Source: Clostridiales bacterium (GTDB taxonomy: Bacteria > Bacillota > Clostridia > Saccharofermentanales > Saccharofermentanaceae). Taken from it: a DNA stretch of 64,000 bases. A program made the position numbers and the translations under genes. The DNA is taken from positions 119,408 to 183,407 of the forward strand of contig JAFXMZ010000028.1 of NCBI GenBank assembly GCA_017529925.1, written 5' to 3'. Positions 34,101-42,854 of the stretch are shown here, piece by piece (position 1 is the stretch's first letter; every line of letters begins with the position of its first letter). Below the pieces are notes generated by a model. That model saw only the letters and a program-made list of their open reading frames with translations. It made no database searches and was not told the origin of the DNA.

Positions 34101-36107
34101 CAGAGTATTAAAGACATCGGGGCCGCTGATATACGAATCGCCGATGAACTTCAGAAGCTCACCTGCCTTGAAATAGGAGTCGCACGGCTCTCCTTTCCCT
34201 TCGTAGATCTTATCCTCGACCTCGGCATAGAAATCGGCTACGTGCTCATATTCTATAGTCTCCGGTATGACCTCGACATCATCCCCGGAATAGACATCCT
34301 CGATGTCGAGATCCCTGTTAATGACATGCTCATATCCGTAATCCACCTCGAAAGGCGTGATCGTTATCTTATCATCGCGGAGTTCTTCAGGTATCTCATC
34401 CTCACTGAACAAAGACCTGTCGATATCCTTTGCAGAGAACTCTCCGGCTTCGCGGTCTGATTCACCCTCGGGCTGTTTAGCGATGCCTTTGTATCCCTTT
34501 AGCCTGTATTTTGATGCGGCAATATGAGTGATCAGATCCTTACAGGAGTCATTGCCGGTAGTCTTTATGGCAACAGTAACAAAGGATCCGACATGTCTCA
34601 TGTCGCGGCTGTCGTATGGAAGGTTGTAGAAGACTGTGGGACCGTCGTCTATGAGATATCCTTCACAACCGAGGATCGCCTTGAACGGTTCCTCAGTCCC
34701 CTTGATCTTCATGCCCTTGCATTCGTTATATACGATCGGGAATGCCTGGACTACACCGTGGTCGGTTATAGCACACGCCCTGTGTCCGAATGACTGCGCG
34801 AGCTTCATTATCTTATCGGGATCCGATACTGCATCGCGCTCACTCATCTTCGAGTGCACATGCAGCTCAACTCTCTTATACTCAGAAGTATCCGTCCTTC
34901 CCTTGGGAGGATCTGCCTCGAACACTCCTGAGACCTTGATACAGAATTCACCTCTGTCATATGTCGGCTCACCCTGGAAGCCGGCATATCCGCCCTTACC
35001 GAAGAGCTTCTCAAACTTATCAGCCTCTGCGGGCTTGAAGAACGCAAAAGCAGCAATACCGCCCGTCTTATCGATTATATGAAACCTTGCAGTTACGAAC
35101 TTGCCTGAAGATGAAAGCTTAAGACCGTCCTCAAGTATCTTGACACGGCCCCTGACATTGACGCACCTGTCTTCCATCCTTACCTTCTCGATATCCTTGG
35201 TAGAGATGCCGGACTTTACTCTTCCTATGAGCGATTCATCATTCTTTCTGAAGAAATCCTTATTACCCTTATCGGTCCCGTTCTTCCTGTTCTCGGCCTG
35301 CTGTTCCCTGGCTTTATATTCCCATGAATTCTTGTCGGGTGCAGCTTCCTCCTTTGATGTGGCCTGAAGAGTGGTAACACCTTCATCGGATCCTTTCGCG
35401 GATGAGGCCTTCCTTATCCTTACTTTTCCTGTTTCTTCGATCTTCTTTCCGGGATTATCCTGATCATCCCCTGTATCTTCTTCGCACATCCTCAGGAGCT
35501 CGGAAGGCACCTGGGGAGCGATCATCGCATAATAGTCATCATTCTGTTCGATATATACGGGCTCGTCAGTCATCGGATCAGAGAGTCTCTCCTCCGAAGG
35601 CCTGTATTCGTATGATTTAAGATTGATACCGAAAGTCCTGAAGATAAATGTCATCGCCTCGGATGCGATCTTTTTCTTCGTCATCTCGCTGTCCCTCAGG
35701 AAGATCTCATAGACGGAGTTGTATTTGATGATGAGCTTATCTTCTTCAACATCGTAGCCGAGCTCGTCTGTATAGGCAAATTCAGAAGAACTGCCGACAG
35801 CGGATGCGACATAAGAAGACATATATGGAGCGACTGCCCTTACAAGTCTTCCCTTAAGCTCATTATCCTCGCGGCACTTATCCTTGGCATCGGAAAAGAC
35901 AATGGCACACCTGTCCATTCCGGCCGCCTTTGAGATCTCACGAACAACGTAGAGGAGATTGTTATTCTCCTCTATCTTTTCCGATCCGGTCAGTACAATC
36001 CTTATCTCTGACCTGTCCTTATATATATCGAGCTTACTTACTTCGAGATCCTTAAGACCGTATATCAGGTCTTCGGGTATCCCGAGCATCTGAGCGAGTC
36101 TTCTCAT
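31164..36107 (-). CDS. polC: DNA polymerase III PolC with degenerate exonuclease domain
   Basis: 1647 residues, about 200 longer than usual PolC. Order: N-terminal domain, OB fold (about 310-395), PHP domain (VELHVHSKMS at 413; ITDHGVVQAFP at 447), exonuclease region (about 500-750), PHP remainder, polymerase palm (PDIDLNFSD, RAGTIGAYQDK), zinc knuckle (CPKC...CPEC) and C-terminal domains (FPKAHAAAYS). The polymerase motifs look intact. The proofreading region does not: the Exo I motif DxExTTG reads AIKTTG (residues 513-518), the Exo II Asp appears as Asn (near 667), and the Exo III HxxxxD is not recognisable (near 730-740). An acidic insert of about 100 residues lies at 540-640. It sits between ispG and priA with 4-bp overlaps on both sides. 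Confidence 0.95.
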   Translation of the reverse strand: MRRLAQMLGIPEDLIYGLKDLEVSKLDIYKDRSEIRIVLTGSEKIEENNNLLYVVREISKAAGMDRCAIVFSDAKDKCREDNELKGRLVRAVAPYMSSYVASAVGSSSEFAYTDELGYDVEEDKLIIKYNSVYEIFLRDSEMTKKKIASEAMTFIFRTFGINLKSYEYRPSEERLSDPMTDEPVYIEQNDDYYAMIAPQVPSELLRMCEEDTGDDQDNPGKKIEETGKVRIRKASSAKGSDEGVTTLQATSKEEAAPDKNSWEYKAREQQAENRKNGTDKGNKDFFRKNDESLIGRVKSGISTKDIEKVRMEDRCVNVRGRVKILEDGLKLSSSGKFVTARFHIIDKTGGIAAFAFFKPAEADKFEKLFGKGGYAGFQGEPTYDRGEFCIKVSGVFEADPPKGRTDTSEYKRVELHVHSKMSERDAVSDPDKIMKLAQSFGHRACAITDHGVVQAFPIVYNECKGMKIKGTEEPFKAILGCEGYLIDDGPTVFYNLPYDSRDMRHVGSFVTVAIKTTGNDSCKDLITHIAASKYRLKGYKGIAKQPEGESDREAGEFSAKDIDRSLFSEDEIPEELRDDKITITPFEVDYGYEHVINRDLDIEDVYSGDDVEVIPETIEYEHVADFYAEVEDKIYEGKGEPCDSYFKAGELLKFIGDSYISGPDVFNTLHFLRRAGYGINIEDHKYYRNKFLMPAISVEDIFRYVYTDLRGKTVDDAMDVLGLERSPESELMVRQCRDCASVIAHFIKEQGTADPSKINSGIGHLPLEEVVSSKNKPWHIIYLVRNNLGLYNLYRLVSEAHTHYFSMRPRTPRSLLKYFSSSIIIGGACERGQIYRKVIAKYKECGKDKEKTLGTLYASEDFRDLLSLYDYVEIQPLCNNMFMTREMPNPKNPAEKFVPVDADDIKTINIMLSEIADHYGMMLVATTDSHFLEKEDGMYRKLLLENMGFADADQQSDLYFRTTDEMLDEFSYLGEERAFEAVVKNTNLIADMIEYGIKPFPDGTYPPIIKRSPKDVRDIAFTRANQLYRHNGVLNEVVRARLEKELKSIIGNGFSVMYYIAYRLVKKSNNDGFIVGSRGSVGSSFVATMLGISEVNPLVPHYRCPKCCFVEFNNTGEYGSGFDMPPKTCPECGEEMVRDGQDIPFETFLGFFGDKQPDIDLNFSDLYQPRAHKYVEFLFGTSFTFRAGTIGAYQDKNAYGIVRKSGEKRGIEYTSAMLDYMSEGLIGVKNTTGQHPGGIVVVPKEMDIYEFTPVQFPANDAKKGIVTTHFDFRAMHDTILKLDILGHADPTVLRMLHEITGVEITDIPIPDDKVMSLFTSTDALGFPLSESEAGSATIGLPELGTSFARGMIKEAKPSHFYDLVQLMGLSHGTDVWLGNAQDLIKSGTCDIGSVIGCRDSIMTRLIYWGLPEKDSFDIMENVRKGKVAKGQCGKWEEWKAMMKENNVPDWYIESCQKIKYMFPKAHAAAYSISSLRVAWFKVYRPEEYYCAFFTVRGDEFSADTMCRGIDKVNERSREISELRKTETNASKKKKLTDEFYICELVEEMYHRGIEFLPIDINTSSGTKFIKVAPGKILPPLDTIDSISSGMAEAIEKARDEAPFANREDLMQRSGIGKSALDTLAAFGLLDDLPESSQIDMFSLLDGI

Positions 36108-37159
36108 CCTTTTGTTTCTTCTCCGAGCTTTCTTACTTCTTCAACAAATTCGTCTATTGCACTTTCTGCAGGGATCTTCCTTACTGGAACTCCCTTTTTA
36201 AAGAGAAGGAATTCATCCTTACCGCCCGCAAGACCTATATCGGCCTCCTTGGCTTCACCCGGACCGTTGACGACACAGCCCATTACAGCCACTTTAAGAT
36301 CGTAAGGGAATCTCCTTATGCGCTCCTCTATCATCGAAGCTGTCTCGATGAGCGGGACTTCGGTCCTGCCGCATGTGGGGCAGGAAATGAAAGTGATGCC
36401 GCCTTTTCGAAGGTCCAGGGCCTTAAGTATACTGATGCCGGCATATACTTCCTCGATGGGGTCACCTGTTAGTGATACCCTGATAGTGTCTCCTATACCC
36501 TCCGCAAGCAATGCGCCGATACCGACAGCGGACTTGATCATACCTTCCCTGACAGTTCCGGCTTCGGTTACGCCTACATGCAACGGATAGTCACACTTTG
36601 ACGAGAGCATCCTGTATGTATCGATCGTAAGCCTGGGGGATGAGGATTTTATACTGATAACGATGTCCTCAAAGTCCTCATCCTCGAGATATTTCACGGC
36701 CTGTAAGGCGGAAAAAGTCATATTCTCCGCACATACTCCGCCGTATTCTTCAACGAGCTTTCTGTCAACGGAACCTGAATTAACACCGACTCTTATGGGG
36801 ATATTTCTCTCCCTGCAGGCTTTGGCAACTTCCCTGACCCTGTCCTGCCCGCCGATATTACCGGGGTTGATCCTTATCTTGGCGGCACCGTTTCTGACAG
36901 CCTCAAGTGCAAGATTGTAATCAAAGTGAATGTCGGCAACGACCGGAAGCTTTGAATGCTTACATATCTCCTTCAGCGCTGTTGCGGCCTCCATATCGGG
37001 AATTGCCACTCTCGTAATGTCGCAACCCGCATCAGCCATCATGTCTATCTGATAAAGAGTGGACTTAACGTCTCTGGTGTCCGTATTATTCATCGACTGG
37101 ACCTTTACCGAAGATCCGCCGCCTACTTTTACTCCGCCGATATCAACACATCTGCTCAT
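36104..37159 (-). CDS. ispG: 4-hydroxy-3-methylbut-2-enyl diphosphate synthase
   Basis: 351 residues, the standard bacterial length. Step six of the MEP isoprenoid pathway, a [4Fe-4S] enzyme. The N-terminal TIM barrel has VQSMNNTDTRDV, ADIHFDYNLA and INPGNIGG; the C-terminal cluster domain has CPTCGRTE and GCVVNGPGEA. GGAGGG precedes the ATG. It follows rseP in the dxr-rseP-ispG order typical of Firmicutes and overlaps polC by 4 bp. Confidence 0.97.
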   Translation of the reverse strand: MSRCVDIGGVKVGGGSSVKVQSMNNTDTRDVKSTLYQIDMMADAGCDITRVAIPDMEAATALKEICKHSKLPVVADIHFDYNLALEAVRNGAAKIRINPGNIGGQDRVREVAKACRERNIPIRVGVNSGSVDRKLVEEYGGVCAENMTFSALQAVKYLEDEDFEDIVISIKSSSPRLTIDTYRMLSSKCDYPLHVGVTEAGTVREGMIKSAVGIGALLAEGIGDTIRVSLTGDPIEEVYAGISILKALDLRKGGITFISCPTCGRTEVPLIETASMIEERIRRFPYDLKVAVMGCVVNGPGEAKEADIGLAGGKDEFLLFKKGVPVRKIPAESAIDEFVEEVRKLGEETKG

Positions 37160-37194
37160 GATCTAAACCCTCCGAAAAGTTCTCCCGGTATGCC

Positions 37195-38580
37195 TCAGCC
37201 GCCAAGGACGATCCTGATGATGTCGGATGCAAAGGCAAATGTCACAAGTGCCAGGAGCAGTACAAACCCTACGATATTGATCACATTCTCCGCCTTTTTC
37301 GACAGAGGTCTTCCGATTATCATCTCGACGATTATCAGGATGACCTGTACACCGTCGAGTCCGGGTATCGGAAGCATATTCGTGAACATTAGTCCGATCG
37401 ATATGATCGCCGACAGCTGAAGGACGCTCAGGAACTTCACGAAGAATGTGCTGTCTACATTATCGACGACATCGGATACCACGCTCGTGACACCCACGGG
37501 ACCCGACACCATATTATAGACTTCCTCTTCACCCTCGAAAACATCCCCTATAGCCTTGATACTGACATTGCAGACCGTAAGCGGCATAAGGGCTGCCGTC
37601 TTGAGCGCACCGAAAAAGTGCGATACGGAATCCACATCATTATAGATGACGCGAAGTCCCCTGTCGTTTGTTACGGTAATGGTAGAAACGACGCAATCGT
37701 CCTTGCGTTCCTCTCCGTTCCTTACATATTCGAGCGTCATCATCTCACCGTCCTTAAGCTCCTGACAGTGCTTTGAGATCGCCTCTTCATCGGAGACGCT
37801 GATGCCGTCTATCCTTACAAGGAAATCACCGGGTTTGAGAACGGGATGACCGCCGTTCTGCTCATCATAAACGCTCGCGACCTCCCAGCCGTTATATTTA
37901 TTATCAGTATCACCGTAGTGGGTGATGCCTATCATGGCTTTCTGTGTAAGCTCGGGAACGAGCTTTAAGGTGTAGCTGTCCCCCGTTTTCGATGAGATAA
38001 ACCTTACATCCATCTCCTTTACCGGAGATACGCCGTTTTCCATCTCATAATAAAAATCCAGATAAGTAAATACGCGGCTTCCGTTTATATGGGTGATCGT
38101 ATCACCGGAACAGAATGTATTCTCCCCGGGACCCCTGATCTCGCCGTCAAGCTCCAGAACAGCATTATAGAGCTGGGAATCCTCCAGCGTGGGCGCCGCA
38201 TCAAGCGTTGCATATCCGTTGATGCAGAACAGAGCAAGAAACAGGATTATGCCAAGTACAGCATTCATAAAAGGGCCTGCGAGCGCGACGAGAAGCCTTT
38301 TCCATCTCTTCTGGTTCACGAGGAGATCAGGATCATCACTCTGGATGACATTTCCTTCTTCATCAAAATCGGAAAATCTGACATATGCGCCGAAAGGCAG
38401 TGCCCTTATGGACCAGTCGACATCCTTTTTCCTCCACGAAAAGAGTTTCGGCCCGACAAATATCGAGACTTCAAAAGCCTTTATCTTCAGAAGTCTTGCG
38501 ACAATGAAATGACCGAGCTCGTGGATCGTAACAAGAAGCCCGAGCATCAATATGACGACGAGTATGCTCCAGATGCTCAC
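37195..38580 (-). CDS. rseP: Site-2 intramembrane metalloprotease RseP
   Basis: 461 residues. Zinc motif HELGH (residues 20-24) in the first membrane helix and the third zinc ligand in MLPIPGLDG. One central PDZ-like region and four or so membrane helices. It cleaves anti-sigma factors and leftover signal peptides within the membrane. It starts on GTG at 38580, overlapping the dxr stop (GTGA), with GGAGG 10 nt upstream. The PDZ region is somewhat enlarged compared with typical RseP of about 420 residues. Confidence 0.95.
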   Translation of the reverse strand: MSIWSILVVILMLGLLVTIHELGHFIVARLLKIKAFEVSIFVGPKLFSWRKKDVDWSIRALPFGAYVRFSDFDEEGNVIQSDDPDLLVNQKRWKRLLVALAGPFMNAVLGIILFLALFCINGYATLDAAPTLEDSQLYNAVLELDGEIRGPGENTFCSGDTITHINGSRVFTYLDFYYEMENGVSPVKEMDVRFISSKTGDSYTLKLVPELTQKAMIGITHYGDTDNKYNGWEVASVYDEQNGGHPVLKPGDFLVRIDGISVSDEEAISKHCQELKDGEMMTLEYVRNGEERKDDCVVSTITVTNDRGLRVIYNDVDSVSHFFGALKTAALMPLTVCNVSIKAIGDVFEGEEEVYNMVSGPVGVTSVVSDVVDNVDSTFFVKFLSVLQLSAIISIGLMFTNMLPIPGLDGVQVILIIVEMIIGRPLSKKAENVINIVGFVLLLALVTFAFASDIIRIVLGG

Positions 38581-39758
38581 TTAAGGTTCACCTCCAAAGC
38601 CCTTGCCCTTGCCTCTTTGTCGACTTCAAGTATAAGCTCGAGGTTCATCTCTTCTCTCTTTACGTTTTTCCCGTCGAAAAGATCGCATACCTCATATACA
38701 GTCCTCTCGATATCGGTAAATCCTATCTCACCTTTCAGGAACCTTCCGACTGCGATCTCATTCGCTGCATTCATTACGGCAGGCATGATGCCCTTTTTCC
38801 TTCCGGCCTCATATGCGAGCGGCAGGAGCCTGAATACATCAGTATCACACTTCTCGAAAGTAAGATTGCTGCATGCTTCACAGAAAGGATCAAACTCCTC
38901 GAGGAGCCTCGGACCTCTCTCCGGATAGTAAAGTGCAACCATTATGGGAAGTATCATGCTGGGCTTACCCATCTGCGCCAGCACCGAACCGTCACGCATC
39001 CTGATCATCGAATGGATAACGCTCTGGGGATGGACAACAACATCTATCCTGTCCACATCCACTCCGAAAAGATGGCTCGCTTCGATCACCTCGAGGCCTT
39101 TATTCATCATAGTGGAAGAATCTATGGTGATCTTTCCTCCCATCTTCCATGTAGGATGATTAAGGGCATTCTCGACCGTGACATTCTCCAGTTCTTCCCT
39201 GGACTTTCCTCTGAACGGGCCTCCCGATGCCGTAATTAGTATACGGTCGAGATCCTCTTTCTTCTCCCCCCACAGACACTGCCATATAGCACAGTGTTCG
39301 CTGTCGACAGGAAGCAGTTCGACACCTTTCTCCTTAACGAGAGGCATGACTATGTCTCCACCCGCCACGAGCGTCTCTTTATTAGCCAGGGCAATATCCT
39401 TCCCCTTCTTTATAGCTTCATAAGTCGGCTTAAGTCCGGCAAATCCGACCATTGCGCCGAGAACAGTATCGGCTTCATCGATCGTTGCGATGACCTCCGG
39501 AGAATCCTCTCCCGATATTATCTCTGTCATTATCTCGGGAGCTTCAGTCTCAAGCCTCTCCTTGAGCATCATCGCAGAAGCCTCATCTGTCATAGCTGCG
39601 ATGCGGGGCTTAAACTCTTTTATCTGTTCGAAAAGAAGATCGACATTCGATCTGCACGACAGTCCGACTATACAGAAATCATCAGGATTCTGTCTGGCCA
39701 CTTCGAGCGTCTGGGTACCTATAGAACCCGTGCTTCCGAGTAATGAAATATTCCTCAT
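38577..39758 (-). CDS. dxr: 1-deoxy-D-xylulose 5-phosphate reductoisomerase
   Basis: 393 residues. Second step of the MEP pathway, NADPH dependent. Motifs: GSTGSIGTQTLEV (NADPH loop), LANKETLVAGG, LPVDSEHCAIWQCL (metal and substrate loop), TASGGPFRG and HPTWKMGGKITIDSSTMMNKG. AAGGA precedes the ATG. It is coupled to rseP by a 4-bp overlap. Confidence 0.97.
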   Translation of the reverse strand: MRNISLLGSTGSIGTQTLEVARQNPDDFCIVGLSCRSNVDLLFEQIKEFKPRIAAMTDEASAMMLKERLETEAPEIMTEIISGEDSPEVIATIDEADTVLGAMVGFAGLKPTYEAIKKGKDIALANKETLVAGGDIVMPLVKEKGVELLPVDSEHCAIWQCLWGEKKEDLDRILITASGGPFRGKSREELENVTVENALNHPTWKMGGKITIDSSTMMNKGLEVIEASHLFGVDVDRIDVVVHPQSVIHSMIRMRDGSVLAQMGKPSMILPIMVALYYPERGPRLLEEFDPFCEACSNLTFEKCDTDVFRLLPLAYEAGRKKGIMPAVMNAANEIAVGRFLKGEIGFTDIERTVYEVCDLFDGKNVKREEMNLELILEVDKEARARALEVNLK

Positions 39759-39788
39759 ATTATCCGGTCCTTATTATTCACGCACTTC

Positions 39789-40652
39789 TTATGTAAGGAA
39801 AGAAGCAGCGATCGCGATCAATACACCTGTAGGGATCGTAAACAGCGTGCTGTCAAAACGATCCATCATTCCTCCGTGTCCGGGGAATATATTGCCGTAA
39901 TCCTTGATGCCTACCTGTCTCTTTATAAGTGAAGCCGTCCAGTCACCAAGCTGGCTCATCACCGACATCAGGAATCCGAGGACAAATGTCAGGAGTGAGA
40001 AGAGAACGATATTCATCGATATCCCGTCTGCTCCATATACAACGATATCAAAATAGAGCATAACGATAAGCGCACAGCCAACAGCGCCTCCGACACATCC
40101 TTCCCATGTCTTCTTGGGGCTGATATGCGGAACGATCTTATGCTTTCCGAGCGTAACTCCCGCAAAATAAGCGCAAGTATCGGAGATCCACGCTCCTGCG
40201 AGAGCCGGAACCATATAGAGCCATCCGTTCTCGGGAAGAGTCGACACTACGCAAAGACAGAACAGCGGGAACGTCAGATAGAAGACTACGCCTCCCGTTA
40301 CGAGTCCGTCAGCTATATGATTGCCGTCTGTCCTTACGACTGACGGTATGATTGCACACATAAAGACATAGAGCCCCTCTATAAGGAGATAGAGCGCCAG
40401 CGCTACAGCCAGATCCATTCCGGTACAGGAACAGACGACCGCAAGTATGAGCGCGATGATACCTCCGATGATCATCATGGCATTCGAGGGCTCGGACTGT
40501 CCGTTCCCTATAGCCTTGATCATCTCATAAAAACACACTGCGCCAACAACTGCCGCAAAAACTATCATAAGGAACGGCACCCAATATGAAGGGATAACAA
40601 ATGCTGCTACCCCCACCGCGAAAAACGCTCCCGTTATGACCCTCTGTCTCAT
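39789..40652 (-). CDS. cdsA: Phosphatidate cytidylyltransferase
   Basis: 287 residues with about eight membrane helices. Makes CDP-diacylglycerol, the precursor of anionic phospholipids. The signature is near residue 180-210: DTCAYFAGVTLGKHK then SPKKTWEGCVGG. Its ATG directly follows the uppS stop. Together with uppS it links lipid and cell-wall carrier synthesis in the run. Confidence 0.95.
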   Translation of the reverse strand: MRQRVITGAFFAVGVAAFVIPSYWVPFLMIVFAAVVGAVCFYEMIKAIGNGQSEPSNAMMIIGGIIALILAVVCSCTGMDLAVALALYLLIEGLYVFMCAIIPSVVRTDGNHIADGLVTGGVVFYLTFPLFCLCVVSTLPENGWLYMVPALAGAWISDTCAYFAGVTLGKHKIVPHISPKKTWEGCVGGAVGCALIVMLYFDIVVYGADGISMNIVLFSLLTFVLGFLMSVMSQLGDWTASLIKRQVGIKDYGNIFPGHGGMMDRFDSTLFTIPTGVLIAIAASFLT

Positions 40653-41411
40653 TTATTTCTTCTCCCCTTTGCTCAGACCGCCGAACCTTCTGTCCCTTCC
40701 GGCATAATCAATAAAAGCTTTAGTCAGTTCATCATAACCGAAATCCGGCCACAGGCACTCAGATACCCAGAATTCGGAATATGCCGACTCCCACAGAAGG
40801 AAGTTCGACATCCTCATCTCACCGCTGGGCCTTATGATCAGCTCGGGATCCGGCACATCAGGAAGATAGAGATTATCAGATATCATCTTCTCGGTAATAT
40901 CCGAAGGCTCTATCCTGCCTTCCCTGACTTCTGCTGCGATCTTCCTTACGGCATTCTCGATCTCGCGTCTTCCGCCGTAGTTGATCGCAACGATAAGCTG
41001 CATGGTCTTACGGTTGACGGAACGTTCCTCGCCTCTTTTGCATACTTCCTGAAGCTGATCGGGAAGCCCTTTGATATCACCTGAGAAACGCACCCTGATG
41101 TCTTCCTCTTCGAGTTCCGCATCGTATTTATCGAAGAACTCGATAAAAAGATTCATCAACTGATCGACCTCATCCTTTGGCCTTGACCAGTTCTCAGTCG
41201 AAAATGCATAGACTGTCAGATATTTAACGCCGTAGCCCTTACAGAGCCTGCACAACTCCTTAAGGTTCTCGGCACCTGCCCTGTGTCCTGCACTCCTCGG
41301 AAGGAGCCTCTTCTTTGCCCATCTTCCGTTTCCGTCCATTATGACGCCCAGGGACTCGGGCACCTTGACATCTGTCCTGCTGTAGTCTTTCTTACTGCCG
41401 AATAAAGCCAT
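40653..41411 (-). CDS. uppS: Undecaprenyl diphosphate synthase (isoprenyl transferase)
   Basis: 252 residues. Cis-prenyltransferase that builds the C55 lipid carrier for peptidoglycan. Motifs: VIMDGNGRWAKKR (catalytic Asp), GHRAGAENL, LTVYAFSTENW and the C-terminal PELIIRPSGEMRMSNFLLWESAYSE in split blocks. It begins 4 bp after frr with a weak ribosome binding site. Confidence 0.97.
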   Translation of the reverse strand: MALFGSKKDYSRTDVKVPESLGVIMDGNGRWAKKRLLPRSAGHRAGAENLKELCRLCKGYGVKYLTVYAFSTENWSRPKDEVDQLMNLFIEFFDKYDAELEEEDIRVRFSGDIKGLPDQLQEVCKRGEERSVNRKTMQLIVAINYGGRREIENAVRKIAAEVREGRIEPSDITEKMISDNLYLPDVPDPELIIRPSGEMRMSNFLLWESAYSEFWVSECLWPDFGYDELTKAFIDYAGRDRRFGGLSKGEKK

Positions 41412-41415
41412 ATGA

Positions 41416-41985
41416 TCAGATTTCCATCAATTCCTTCTCTTTATTGTCGCAGACGGAATCAACTTCCTTCGTGAACTTATCGGTGATCTTCTGGACCTTC
41501 TCCTCATATTCCTTGAGCGAATCGTCCGTAAGCTCCTTCTTCTTGTTGGCAGCTCTCATCTTATCGATATAATCACGTCTGATATTACGTACGGCTACCT
41601 TTGTCTCCTCGCCATAAGTCTTGACCTGCTTAACGAGTTCCTTTCTTCTCTCCTCAGTGAGTATCGGGAACATGAGCCTTATGATCTTACCGTCGTTGGT
41701 AGGAGTTATTCCGAGGTCTGAAGCCTGGATCGCCCTCTCGATCTCCTTGAGCATCGAAGGATCCCAGGGTGCAAGCGTTATCATTCTTGCTTCCGGAACC
41801 TGGATATTAGCAACTGCCTGCAGCGGAGAAGGAGTTCCGTAATACTCTACAGTAATCCTGTCGAGTACGTGGGGATTAGCTCTTCCGGCTCTGATGGCAT
41901 TGAGGTTCTCCTGAAGGTTGTCGATCGCCTTCTTCATCTTGTCTTCGATCTTGTCATAATCTGCTTTTGTGATCTCGATCATCAT
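41416..41985 (-). CDS. frr: Ribosome recycling factor
   Basis: 189 residues, standard length. Contains NLNAIRAGRANPHVLD, VPEARMITLAPWD and the basic RNIRRDYIDKMR helix. With EF-G it splits post-termination ribosomes. Of two adjacent ATG codons the first (41985) has GGAGG at 8 nt. It lies 20 bp after pyrH. Confidence 0.98.
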   Translation of the reverse strand: MMIEITKADYDKIEDKMKKAIDNLQENLNAIRAGRANPHVLDRITVEYYGTPSPLQAVANIQVPEARMITLAPWDPSMLKEIERAIQASDLGITPTNDGKIIRLMFPILTEERRKELVKQVKTYGEETKVAVRNIRRDYIDKMRAANKKKELTDDSLKEYEEKVQKITDKFTKEVDSVCDNKEKELMEI

Positions 41986-42005
41986 AGTCTTTACCTCCTG
42001 AATAA

Positions 42006-42713
42006 TTACTCAACAAGTGTTCCCAGGTTATCACCCTTAACTATCTTTACGATATTGTCGGGATCTTCCATGGAGAAAACAAGGATCTTTGTATGATTAT
42101 CACGGCAAAGAGCAGCTGCCGTAGCATCCATTACCTTAAGGTTGGATCTCAGGACTTCGTCATGAGTAACATTCTCATATCTCTTGGCATCGGGATAGAT
42201 CTTGGGATCCTTATCATAGACACCGTCGACCATCGTAGCCTTGAGGAATACATCCGCACCGATCTCAGTAGCTCTGAGAGCTGCACCCGTATCTGTCGAG
42301 AAATAGGGATTTCCCGTACCACAGGCGAAAATAACGATACGTCCCTTCTCAAGATGCCTTACAGCCCTCTTCCTGATATAGGGCTCTGCCATCTGCCTGA
42401 TCTCAACAGCCGAAAGGACTCTCGTAACAGCGCCCTGCTGCTCAAGTGCATCTGAAAGGGCAAGAGCATTCATAAGAGTAGCCAGCATTCCCATATGGTC
42501 AGCCGTAACCCTGTCCATCTTCTCGGAGGATCTTCCTCTCCAGAAGTTGCCGCCTCCTACAACGATAGCGACCTCTACTCCGAGATCAGCCACTTCCTTA
42601 ATCTTGGACGTGATCTGGTAGACCACCTCATCGTTGATGCCGATCTTCCTGTCGCCTGCAAGTGCCTCACCGGACAGCTTGAGCAGGACTCTCTTATATT
42701 TGACATCAGCCAT
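42006..42713 (-). CDS. pyrH: UMP kinase
   Basis: 235 residues, amino acid kinase fold: [21 protein letters not shown] and [17 protein letters not shown] in split blocks. Phosphorylates UMP to UDP. GGAGG precedes the ATG. It is the first gene of the 22-kb run. In many Firmicutes pyrH directly follows tsf; here fba and a lipoprotein gene separate them. Confidence 0.97.
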   Translation of the reverse strand: MADVKYKRVLLKLSGEALAGDRKIGINDEVVYQITSKIKEVADLGVEVAIVVGGGNFWRGRSSEKMDRVTADHMGMLATLMNALALSDALEQQGAVTRVLSAVEIRQMAEPYIRKRAVRHLEKGRIVIFACGTGNPYFSTDTGAALRATEIGADVFLKATMVDGVYDKDPKIYPDAKRYENVTHDEVLRSNLKVMDATAAALCRDNHTKILVFSMEDPDNIVKIVKGDNLGTLVE

Positions 42714-42787
42714 AACTAATACCTCCGATCATTTCTTCATTCTATTTTATCGATAATCCTTTTATATTAAAAGAAGAAATTCAAATA

Positions 42788-42822
42788 ATAAAAAAAGAGT
42801 TGCCCTTGACAAAAGGGCAACT
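42788..42822 (-). terminator. Terminator after the acidic lipoprotein gene
   Basis: 10-bp stem AGTTGCCCTT/AAGGGCAACT (42798-42822) with a 5-nt loop, followed on the minus strand by a T-run (42788-42796). It separates the lipoprotein gene from pyrH, which then needs its own promoter in the roughly 75 bp that remain; none is clear to me. Confidence 0.85.
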
Positions 42823-42854
42823 TTTCGCTGGTGGCTTTTTTCTTTGGATCCGGC

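Noticed and set aside
38089..38928. Open frame on the plus strand opposite rseP and dxr (279 codons)
   Set aside because: Antisense to conserved coding sequence across two genes, without a start signal or family features.
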